Assembly: GCA_028714615.1 (NCBI GenBank)
Contig: JAQTMA010000264.1
Coordinates: 1-5,545 of the forward strand
DNA: 5,545 nucleotides
Direction: 5' to 3'
From: Anaerolineaceae bacterium
GTDB lineage: Bacteria; Chloroflexota; Anaerolineae; Anaerolineales; Anaerolineaceae
Program-made: the position numbers and the translations under genes
Notes under the pieces: generated by a model
The model's database searches: none
What the model saw: only the letters and a program-made list of their open reading frames with translations
What the model was told of the DNA's origin: nothing
Shown: in pieces, positions 1-4,918 of the stretch
How positions within the stretch are numbered: position 1 is the first letter of the stretch
How the letters are laid out: every line of letters begins with the position of its first letter

Positions 1-19
1 TGTCTCGCCCAAACCCTTT

Positions 20-736
20 TCAAAAACCGAGACCTTTTTCCTTCAAACTGACCCAGGTAGAGAGACCACAAACGATGTGATCCACCACGCTGACATCCAA
101 GAGCTTGCCCGCCTGGACGATGGCTCGCGTGACGGCCACATCTTCAGGGCTGGGTGTTGGATCAGAGGACGGATGGTTGTGGGCGACCAGAACTGAAGCG
201 GCATTGCGCTGCAGGGCCGGCTTGAACACCTCCCCAACCCGCACCATCGAAGAATTAAGGCTTCCATGGTAAACCTCTGATATATCCAGCATGCGGTTCC
301 GGGTATCGAGCATCATGACCATCAAGTACTCCTGCTCGCGGTGCGCAAGCATTGGCATCAGGATTTGGGCGGCGTCACCCGGCGAGTGGATCACCGGTCG
401 GTCGTCTTCGGGCTGGAGCAGCTTGCGTCCTAACGCAAGGGCTGCCTTCAACCTCAGTGCTGTCTGGTTGCTGATGCCTGGCACTCTGGAAATTTCATCC
501 ACATGGGCCTGTGCGATCTTGCGGATCGAGCCGAACTTGGACAGCAGCCACTCGGCTGCCTCGATCTGGGTCGAGCCGCCGATAATGACGGCCAGCAGTT
601 CGGCCAGGCTGCAGGCATCGGAGTCCCTGGCCACCCGAAAAGCGGGCTGCTCACGGATTGGTAGCAGTCTCAGCCGCGGGATGGCATAGGGCTGTGTGAT
701 TTCATCGTGTAAAAGGGAAAGTTGTTGATGGGGCAT
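20..736 (-). CDS. radC: RadC-like JAB (JAMM/MPN+) domain protein
   Basis: The 238-aa product has the usual RadC build. A short N-terminal region is followed by a helix-hairpin-helix-like segment (about residues 81-106, EISRVPGIS then a helix). A C-terminal JAB metalloprotease-fold domain spans about 115-238. The JAMM metal-site pattern is complete: E169 in VGEVFKPAL, H186 and H188 in HNHPSSDP, then S196 and D199, which fits HxHx7SxxD. The late VVDHIVCG motif (217-224) is also present. Despite the name, a DNA-repair role for RadC is not firmly established; such genes are frequent on plasmids, phages and islands, often near SSB or anti-restriction genes. I chose ATG at 736 because AAAGGAGA (751-744) lies 7 nt upstream. 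An in-frame ATG at 826 would add 30 residues, lacks a good ribosome site, overlaps the previous gene and reads through a hairpin. The stop is TGA at 22-20. Confidence 0.93.
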   Translation of the reverse strand: MPHQQLSLLHDEITQPYAIPRLRLLPIREQPAFRVARDSDACSLAELLAVIIGGSTQIEAAEWLLSKFGSIRKIAQAHVDEISRVPGISNQTALRLKAALALGRKLLQPEDDRPVIHSPGDAAQILMPMLAHREQEYLMVMMLDTRNRMLDISEVYHGSLNSSMVRVGEVFKPALQRNAASVLVAHNHPSSDPTPSPEDVAVTRAIVQAGKLLDVSVVDHIVCGLSTWVSLKEKGLGF

Positions 737-743
737 GCGTCTG

Positions 744-751
744 TCTCCTTT
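744..751 (-). promoter_or_regulatory. Ribosome binding site deciding the radC start
   Basis: AAAGGAGA on the minus strand lies 7 nt before the ATG at 736. It supports the shorter 238-aa RadC product over the 268-aa reading from 826. Confidence 0.85.
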
Positions 752-773
752 GTAATGAGGGGACAGACCACCC

Positions 774-797
774 CCGGAGGGGTGCTGCCCCCTCCGG
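774..797 (-). other. GC-rich hairpin between the zinc-finger ORF and radC
   Basis: A perfect 9-bp inverted repeat, CCGGAGGGG (797-789 read on the minus strand) and CCCCTCCGG (782-774), flanks a 6-nt loop. It lies in the 73-nt gap after the stop of the 189-aa ORF and ends about 22 nt before the radC ribosome site. No T-run follows, so it is not a standard Rho-independent terminator. It could stabilise or process the mRNA, or tune radC relative to the genes upstream; the role is inferred. Confidence 0.6.
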
Positions 798-809
798 TGG
801 GGTGAACGA

Positions 810-1379
810 TCAAATTCCTGGATCATCTACAACCTCAAGCCGAAGCTTTTTCTCCGCTCGCTGGCATTCTTCCCAGGTCATCAGCCCATCCCGCCGAACG
901 CCGGGATAACCGGGCGCAGGCGGGATCAACCAGGGGTTAACGGCGAGCTGCTGCTTAATCCTTTCAGCCTTTGCTTCCAGGAAGTGGCGTAGCCCGCCTT
1001 TTTCGCAGCGCCAGCCCAGGGTTTTGGTATATTTGCCATCCCAGTTCCGGTCCCGGTAAGTCCTGCCCCCGCATATTGGACAGGGAGGCATTCCTTCGAT
1101 ATCGGGGGCGCGTAGTCCGCCGGCTTGCAGGTACTGGTGCACGGCTTCGATGGCTTCGCAGTACTGCGCGCCGCACGAGCACTCCTTGTTCTTGCTGACT
1201 TTGTGGAAACGGGGACTGCTTCCCTGACCAAAATCGACAATGTATTGGTTCCCCTGGATGTATACTGGCAATGCAATGACATCGATATCCGTCTTTTCTC
1301 GAATGAATGACCGCTTGGGGATTGGGGTATTCCTCCTTTCCGGTCGATCAAGCTCATTCGCGGTAAGTCCGGTCTTCAT
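810..1379 (-). CDS. Unknown protein with SWIM-like and zinc-ribbon-like cysteine clusters
   Basis: The 189-aa protein has no function I can name. Residues 38-85 (an ALPVYIQGNQYIVDF strand region, then SPRFHKVS, then CSCGAQYC) look like a SWIM-type zinc finger: C67, C69 and C74 are present. The histidine expected two residues after the last cysteine is absent (A76), and H81 is the nearest candidate. A second cluster, CPIC at 100-103 with C125 and H132 (WRCEKGGLRHF), could be a C3H zinc-ribbon-like site. The C-terminal 55 residues are charged and proline-containing. SWIM domains are usually linked to DNA or protein binding, which would suit a recombination cassette, but this is inference. The start at 1379 has GGAG (1390-1387) 7 nt upstream and overlaps the end of the preceding gene by 26 nt, suggesting translational coupling. 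Stop TGA at 812-810. Confidence 0.8.
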   Translation of the reverse strand: MKTGLTANELDRPERRNTPIPKRSFIREKTDIDVIALPVYIQGNQYIVDFGQGSSPRFHKVSKNKECSCGAQYCEAIEAVHQYLQAGGLRAPDIEGMPPCPICGGRTYRDRNWDGKYTKTLGWRCEKGGLRHFLEAKAERIKQQLAVNPWLIPPAPGYPGVRRDGLMTWEECQRAEKKLRLEVVDDPGI

Positions 1380-1668
1380 AGGCGCTCTCCAGGAACCAGT
1401 CTGGTGCCGGGATATTGGGCTTTATGGCTTCCTCTTCACCCGGCCCTTCGTCCGAATCCTTTTCCAGGTGAACATCCCGCACAAAAGGCAGCGGGACAAC
1501 GAGGGTATCGTCCTGGTAAGGGCCGCCGTGGCTGATCTTAGTGAAGGGCTCTAATCCGCCCAGCGCTTTGACCCAGGCCGTGCCCGGACGAGGACCTTTC
1601 CCAAGAAGTTCGACCGGTATATCGGCATCGCCGTAGCAGGTGCCGATGGTGATCATTCCTACAACCAT
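1354..1668 (-). CDS. Small conserved-looking hypothetical protein, acidic C-terminus
   Basis: The 104-aa product is not from a family I can name. The first two thirds look like a compact beta-rich domain with glycine/proline turns (GKGPRPGTAWVKALGGLEPF at about 23-42, HGGPYQDDTLVVPL at about 47-60). A very acidic tail follows (residues 69-80). There is no signal peptide, membrane segment or catalytic motif that I recognise. I chose ATG at 1668 because AAGGAGG (1680-1674) sits 5 nt upstream. An in-frame ATG at 1704 would add 12 residues but lies inside the terminator hairpin. The end overlaps the start of the next gene by 26 nt, so the two are probably translated together. The position immediately after a terminator is odd and may mean attenuated expression. 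Confidence 0.75.
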   Translation of the reverse strand: MVVGMITIGTCYGDADIPVELLGKGPRPGTAWVKALGGLEPFTKISHGGPYQDDTLVVPLPFVRDVHLEKDSDEGPGEEEAIKPNIPAPDWFLESAYEDRTYRE

Positions 1669-1673
1669 GTGAT

Positions 1674-1680
1674 CCTCCTT
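1674..1680 (-). promoter_or_regulatory. Ribosome binding site of the 104-aa ORF
   Basis: AAGGAGG lies 5 nt before the ATG at 1668 and fixes that start. Only about seven bases separate it from the T-run of the terminator, so there is no space for a separate promoter between them. Confidence 0.85.
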
Positions 1681-1686
1681 GTGGTT

Positions 1687-1725
1687 AAATAAAAAGAAGG
1701 ACACACTGAAATCAGCGTGTCCTTC
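1687..1725 (-). terminator. Rho-independent terminator downstream of ssb
   Basis: On the minus strand, GAAGGACACGCTGA (1725-1712) pairs with TCAGTGTGTCCTTC (1709-1696). This gives 14 consecutive pairs including one G-U, with a nominal 2-nt loop that would open to 4 or more, followed at once by TTTTTATTT (1695-1687). It lies 32 nt after the ssb stop and should end the rad52-ssb message. Since it directly precedes the ribosome site of the next gene, it may act as a partial terminator or attenuator. Confidence 0.92.
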
Positions 1726-1757
1726 TCCGTGGGTTGATTGAAGCTTTGGAATTGGTT

Positions 1758-2171
1758 TTAGAATGGGATATCCGCACCTCCTGCGCCGGCAGCAGCCGGT
1801 TCACTTTCTTCGTCGTGGTTTTCCTGGCTGGAGAGGAAGCGTACCGTACTGGCGCTTACCTCAAAGGCCGCGCCGGGCGTGCCGTCCTTGCGGGAATACA
1901 GCCGCGGACCGCCCGTTTCTGGGTCGCACACCAGGCGGCCTTCCACCAGCACCATGCTGCCTTTATGTAGATATTGGTTACAATTTTCAGCCGTCTTGCC
2001 CCAGACCGAAATCTTGAACCAGGTGGTCTCTTTCACGACCTGGCTGTTCGAGTCGGTGAACTGGCGATTGGCGGCCAGGTTGAAGTTGGTGACCGCCTGA
2101 CCTGCCGGCGAGTAGCGCATTTCCGGTTCGCGTCCGAGGTGGCCGACGATGATAATCGTATGGAAAGACAT
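1758..2171 (-). CDS. ssb: Single-stranded DNA-binding protein (SSB)
   Basis: This 137-aa protein binds single-stranded DNA and recruits repair and replication partners through its C-terminal tip. The OB-fold covers about residues 3-112: IIIVGHLGREPEMRY at the start, then FNLAANRQF, TTWFKISVWGKTAENCNQYL and the strand GSMVLVEGRL. These are family-typical segments, with W51/F52 and W57 as likely base-stacking aromatics. A short flexible acidic and alanine/glycine-rich tail ends in DIPF, the canonical SSB partner-binding tip. The length is on the short side for bacterial SSBs because the tail is brief. The start at 2171 has GAAGGAGG 8 nt upstream. It follows the rad52-family stop by 27 nt and so is probably in the same operon; annealing proteins and SSBs are functional partners. 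Stop TAG at 1760-1758. Confidence 0.96.
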   Translation of the reverse strand: MSFHTIIIVGHLGREPEMRYSPAGQAVTNFNLAANRQFTDSNSQVVKETTWFKISVWGKTAENCNQYLHKGSMVLVEGRLVCDPETGGPRLYSRKDGTPGAAFEVSASTVRFLSSQENHDEESEPAAAGAGGADIPF

Positions 2172-2174
2172 TGG

Positions 2175-2194
2175 ATTTACCTCCTTCGGTAAAT
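2175..2194 (-). promoter_or_regulatory. Hairpin holding the ssb Shine-Dalgarno site
   Basis: ATTTACC (2194-2188, minus strand) and GGTAAAT (2181-2175) form a 7-bp inverted repeat around a 6-nt loop GAAGGA. The Shine-Dalgarno GAAGGAGG (2187-2180) thus lies in the loop and the first two pairs of the stem. The structure could modestly gate ssb translation or present the site; the regulatory role is inferred. Confidence 0.5.
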
Positions 2195-2198
2195 TGGA

Positions 2199-2509
2199 TT
2201 ACTTCTTGCCGTTGCTCCTGGCCGACCAGGCGCGGAGTACATCCCGCGTGGCCGGAGCCAGGCCTTGATGGTCCGTTTTGAACGTGTTGAACGCTGTCAC
2301 TTCCGCCGTGTTGCTCATCTCGACCGCTGTTCCATCCCGATATTGCATAACTTCGGGCTGAGTTGGAGTGGTAGGCGGAATGGCGGATGCAGGAACCGGT
2401 GAGGTTGTTCGGGGCGATGGCTCCGGCGATCCATTTCGGGTGGGTGTAGCTTCTGACCCGTTCCCGTTTTCCAGCCCAGCCGTTCGAGCAATCTCTTTAT
2501 CGTACAAAG
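2199..2509 (-). CDS. 3' exon of intron-split rad52/rad22-family gene
   Basis: This is the second coding part of the annealing protein, beginning with the last two bases of a split codon (T+CT = Ser179) and continuing LYDKEIARTAG. It encodes residues 180-281. The first part completes the conserved Rad52-fold motif FGN-S-LYDKE. Residues about 195-235 are a low-complexity linker rich in Pro, Ser and Thr, as is common after the annealing domain. The last about 40 residues (NTAEVTAFNTF to ARSNGKK) look like a small folded or interaction segment. Stop TAA at 2201-2199, 27 nt before ssb. Read alone it stays open back to an ATG at 2597, but that part runs through intron domains V and VI and has no ribosome site. 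A gene call of 2199-2597 would therefore be an artefact. Confidence 0.9.
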
Positions 2510-2512
2510 GTA

Positions 2513-2570
2513 GGGTAGGCTCCTGGCGAGTTACTACCTTCCGGCAGCACTTTTCCAAAAGCCCCCCACC
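2513..2570 (-). ncRNA. Group II intron domain VI with branch-point A
   Basis: The outer stem pairs GGCTTTTGG (2563-2555) with CCAGGAGCC (2526-2518), 9 bp with two G-U pairs. It continues past an unpaired A at 2516 into GGG (2566-2564? shifted by one G-U pair) against CCC (2515-2513). An inner hairpin CTGCC (2547-2543)/GGTAG (2538-2534) is capped by the GNRA-type loop GGAA. The bulged A at 2516 is the seventh base from the intron end, the position expected for the lariat branch point. The exact register of the basal pairs is approximate. Confidence 0.85.
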
Positions 2571-2604
2571 GAACCGGACGTGATGTTTTCGCATCATCCG
2601 GCTC
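2571..2604 (-). ncRNA. Group II intron domain V (catalytic hairpin)
   Basis: This 34-nt hairpin begins GAGCCGGATGATG and ends CATCACGTCCGGTTC, with a CGAAAA-type cap. GAGCCGGA pairs with TCCGGTTC using a G-U, then comes the two-base bulge (CG) on the 3' side, then TGATG/CATCA. The AGC catalytic triad is present at the base. This is the most conserved part of group II introns and forms the splicing active site with two metal ions. It begins only five bases after the stop codon of the RT gene. Confidence 0.96.
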
Positions 2605-2609
2605 TCCAG

Positions 2610-4412
2610 TTACACTTCAAGTTTGTGGTTGATTGGTTTGCCTGCATGGATTGCCATGTGACATTTGCGACAGACGACGAGTGTTTTTCTTCTGCGTGCG
2701 GCCATATTCTGAGCCCAAAGCGATTTCTCTTTTTGACCTTTGACATTTAAATCGGCTAACTTGCGGATATGGTGGACTTCAACATCTTCAGTTGATCCGC
2801 ATAGTTCGCATTTGTCAGCCAGTAGTCGTTGGATAATTTCGCTTCGTCCAAACCGGATGGTTCTGCTTGGGTCTTTGTCGTCGAGAGGCCCAATGGGCTG
2901 TTGCCTGAGAGGAATACCACCAAATCGTGCCACCAGGGATTTCTTGCCTTCCCCCCTCTCAACCCGAACTTCTACGCACTTCATCGGGCCGTAGGGGGTA
3001 TCCACCATTGTTTTTAGTTGACTTGCTACTTTAGACTCGGTGGTTTTGTGTTTCTTCGCCAGCGTCTTTAGCAGGGATGTTTCCATTACCCACTTAAGCT
3101 TATGCAGCCAAAACACATTCAAGGCCGGAAGGTAGTAGTTGACGATACCCCGATATTCAGCCTGGTATCTTTGGACGATACTGTAATCATCATCTGCCAA
3201 TAGTTCAGGTCGGGGAATTGTATGGCTGTATTTCATGTACAGGCCGCATTTCTTCTTGACGACTTCTGCTGGAAGAAGGAGACCGATCCTTCCATTGGCA
3301 CTCCGCTGACCTCGCCAGTCATGCCGACTGTTGTTTTGTTGGTTGAGGATTTCATAGCCTAGAAATTTTGCTGGTTTAGCCGTTGCCTGAGTGATGACCG
3401 TTTTCTGGGTTGACAATTCAAGCTTGAGTTGGTCTTTCAGGAATTCAGCCAGGCCAGCTTTGATTTCTTCGGCTTCTGCCTGACTTCCAATGAAGCCAAG
3501 CAGAAAGTCATCCGCATACCGAATGTATCGCAATCGGCGATAGTTGGGGTCGTTGAAGTCCAGGGAAGGCATTTGCTGCAACTGTTTTTCCAGTTGATGC
3601 GCCTCTTTCAGCTTCTTCCTCTTTTTCAGCTTGAGCATCCGACTTTCTAACACCGCATAGGGTGTGCTCCATCGTCTTTTCTTGCCTTTAGTGTTCTCTG
3701 GTATAAGCATCTTTTCGACAAACTGGTCTAACCGGTCCAGGTAGACGTTAGCCAGGATGGGACTGACGATTGCACCCTGGGGCGAGCCGCTCAGGGTCTC
3801 GTGATATCGCCATTCCTCCAAGTAACCTGCATGGAGCAGGTTTTCGATGAGCCGTAGGAAGCGATTGTCGTGTAGTTTTTCTCCCAAGATTTGCATCAAA
3901 ACTGAGTGGTCGAGATTATCGAAGCATCCGGTTATGTCGGCTTCGATGAACCACTTTGTACCTGTCCAGACCCGCTTGATTTCTCTAAGCGCTGTATGGC
4001 AACCTCGCCCTGGCCGAAAGCCATGGGAATGGTCGCTGAACTGCGGCTCGTAGTAGGCATCCAGGATGGAGCGGATTACTTCTTGCAGCATCTTGTCGCT
4101 CCAGGATGGCAGTCCTAGCGGGCGTTTCTTGGAAGGGTTGTTTTTCTTACTGATGTAGGTCCGTCTTGCTGGCGTCCATCGATATCTCTCCTGCCGTAGT
4201 TGGCTGATGAGCTTATCGATTTTCGCCTTCGACATTCCGTCTACGGTTTCATCGTTTGATCCTGGGGTCATGGCGCCCTTGTTGCGGTAAAGCCGGGCGT
4301 ATGCTCGCAAGTACAGGTCCGGGTTATAGAGTTGTCGATAGATGTCTTCCAGAGGCAAACCTTTCTTGCCACGTTCTTGAATAACAGTGAGTACAGTTTC
4401 GGCGTTTCGCAT
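2610..4412 (-). CDS. ltrA: Group II intron reverse transcriptase/maturase with HNH endonuclease
   Basis: The 600-aa protein helps its own intron fold and splice and copies it into new DNA sites. RT-0 lies at about residues 28-60. The fingers and palm follow: HGFRPGRGCH at 130-139, EADITGCFDNLDH at 157-169 (catalytic D159), GSPQGAIVSPILANVYLD at 209-226, YADD at 299-302 (catalytic D301/D302) and LGYE at 351-354. A basic insertion at about 240-290 (KGKKRR, KLKKRKKLK) precedes YADD. The maturase X/thumb region is about 400-490. An HNH nuclease domain lies at the C-terminus: CELC 535-538, HH 547-548, CRKCH 581-585 and H589, for second-strand cleavage. The start at 4412 has AGAAAGG 8 nt upstream. 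All key residues are present. The gene sits in intron domain IV, and its TAA (2612-2610) nearly abuts domain V. The codons look more T/A-rich than the flanking genes, as expected for a horizontally acquired element. Confidence 0.96.
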   Translation of the reverse strand: MRNAETVLTVIQERGKKGLPLEDIYRQLYNPDLYLRAYARLYRNKGAMTPGSNDETVDGMSKAKIDKLISQLRQERYRWTPARRTYISKKNNPSKKRPLGLPSWSDKMLQEVIRSILDAYYEPQFSDHSHGFRPGRGCHTALREIKRVWTGTKWFIEADITGCFDNLDHSVLMQILGEKLHDNRFLRLIENLLHAGYLEEWRYHETLSGSPQGAIVSPILANVYLDRLDQFVEKMLIPENTKGKKRRWSTPYAVLESRMLKLKKRKKLKEAHQLEKQLQQMPSLDFNDPNYRRLRYIRYADDFLLGFIGSQAEAEEIKAGLAEFLKDQLKLELSTQKTVITQATAKPAKFLGYEILNQQNNSRHDWRGQRSANGRIGLLLPAEVVKKKCGLYMKYSHTIPRPELLADDDYSIVQRYQAEYRGIVNYYLPALNVFWLHKLKWVMETSLLKTLAKKHKTTESKVASQLKTMVDTPYGPMKCVEVRVERGEGKKSLVARFGGIPLRQQPIGPLDDKDPSRTIRFGRSEIIQRLLADKCELCGSTEDVEVHHIRKLADLNVKGQKEKSLWAQNMAARRRKTLVVCRKCHMAIHAGKPINHKLEV

Positions 4413-4420
4413 CTCGCGTA

Positions 4421-4427
4421 CCTTTCT
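4421..4427 (-). promoter_or_regulatory. Ribosome binding site of the intron RT gene
   Basis: AGAAAGG lies 8 nt before the ATG at 4412. It supports independent translation of the RT/maturase from inside the intron rather than as an extension of the upstream exon frame. Confidence 0.7.
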
Positions 4428-4630
4428 GATTCTCTGTCTGTATAACCTACCCCCCTTCGCCTTGTGGACGGCTTTCCCGTCCTCCGACTACTATGGGGGC
4501 TCCGTCACCTTGGGACTCGCGTCCTTTAGGCGATCCTGTGTTCCATCGATGATGTACGTTATCAGCACGTTTTAGGTATCCCATTCATCCCTTTTTGCGG
4601 ACTCATTGTCCATGTCCTGGGCGGGGAAGT

Positions 4631-4658
4631 TTCAGGCTTGCAATTGCGTGGGCCTGAA
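4631..4658 (-). ncRNA. EBS1 hairpin of the group II intron
   Basis: TTCAGGC (4658-4652) and GCCTGAA (4637-4631) form a 7-bp stem with a 14-nt loop. The loop contains AATTGC (4645-4640), the exact reverse complement of GCAATT, the last six bases of the 5' exon (4924-4919). This is the expected exon-binding site 1 in domain I; it sets both the 5' splice site and the DNA target. Confidence 0.85.
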
Positions 4659-4726
4659 CCGCTCAGCACCGTTTTCAAACGCTCTTCCGGTGAGCCAATT
4701 CGTAGACCGACGAGGATTAGGATTCA

Positions 4727-4733
4727 AGCAGTC
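4727..4733 (-). ncRNA. Candidate EBS2 of the group II intron
   Basis: GACTGCT (4733-4727) can pair with AGCAGTT in the 5' exon at positions -15 to -9 (4933-4927), 7 bp with one G-U. It lies upstream of EBS1 in domain I, as expected for EBS2. The two-base gap between IBS1 and this IBS2 is acceptable. The pairing is shorter and less certain than EBS1. Confidence 0.55.
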
Positions 4734-4918
4734 TAGCTTTTACCGTGACGTGCAGGTCTTGCGGCGCGGCAACCTAAGCGTTTTCGGTTATCCACCGCTT
4801 TAATGGCATGCTACTGTCCCCATTGCCTTTCGGCTCCAGGTAAGCCAATGACCTACGAACTCTCTTCCAGTTCGTCCTAACTCAGTTAGGAATACAACCA
4901 TCGTGTGACACAGCGCAC

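Larger units (their letters stand above)
2510..4918 (-). mobile_element. Complete group II intron (2409 nt) with encoded RT
   Basis: A self-splicing retroelement inserted in the rad52-family gene, in the same orientation. The 5' end is GTGCG at 4918-4914, matching GUGYG. The 3' end is AC at 2511-2510, matching AY. A 34-nt domain V, a domain VI with bulged A, an EBS1 loop and the intron protein are all present. Removing exactly these bases fuses the two exons in frame (535 + 311 = 846 nt = 282 codons) and recreates the FGNSLYDKE motif. The structural class was not resolved. The base 5' of EBS1 (C) cannot pair with the first 3' exon base (C), which argues against the IIA delta-delta' contact and leaves IIB with a separate EBS3. 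The ORF, DV and both ends look intact, so it may be active. Confidence 0.96.
4413..4918 (-). ncRNA. Group II intron domains I-III (5' ribozyme part)
   Basis: These 506 bases between the 5' splice site and the RT start codon hold no gene on their own and should fold as domains I, II, III and the 5' side of IV. Visible elements are GTGCG at the 5' end, two adjacent hairpins (TCCTAAC/GTTAGGA at 4891-4875 and CGAACT/AGTTCG at 4874-4856), the EBS2 candidate near 4733-4727 and the EBS1 hairpin at 4658-4631. The unspliced reading of the 5' exon ends here at TAA 4802-4800. I could not delimit domains II and III by eye. Confidence 0.85.

Noticed and set aside
291..689. Plus-strand open frame of 132 aa inside radC
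   Set aside because: It lies antisense to the conserved RadC domains and shows no recognisable motif.
20..826. RadC starting at ATG 826 (268 aa)
   Set aside because: The extra 30 residues read through the GC-rich hairpin and overlap the previous gene; the strong AAAGGAGA site points to 736.
926..1357. Minus-strand 143-aa frame overlapping the zinc-finger ORF
   Set aside because: The overlapping 810-1379 frame has ordered cysteine motifs and coupling to its neighbour; this one is low complexity.
1354..1704. 104-aa ORF starting at ATG 1704 (116 aa)
   Set aside because: That start lies within the terminator stem and has no ribosome site; AAGGAGG precedes ATG 1668.
2199..2597. Stand-alone 132-aa gene starting at ATG 2597
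   Set aside because: The first 29 or so codons are intron domains V and VI, there is no ribosome site, and the rest is the in-frame 3' exon of the rad52-family gene.
2610..4412. RT as part of a retron, diversity-generating retroelement or CRISPR-linked system
   Set aside because: The maturase and HNH domains plus flanking domains I, V and VI make it a group II intron protein; no template/variable repeat pair, msr/msd-like RNA or CRISPR repeats were seen.
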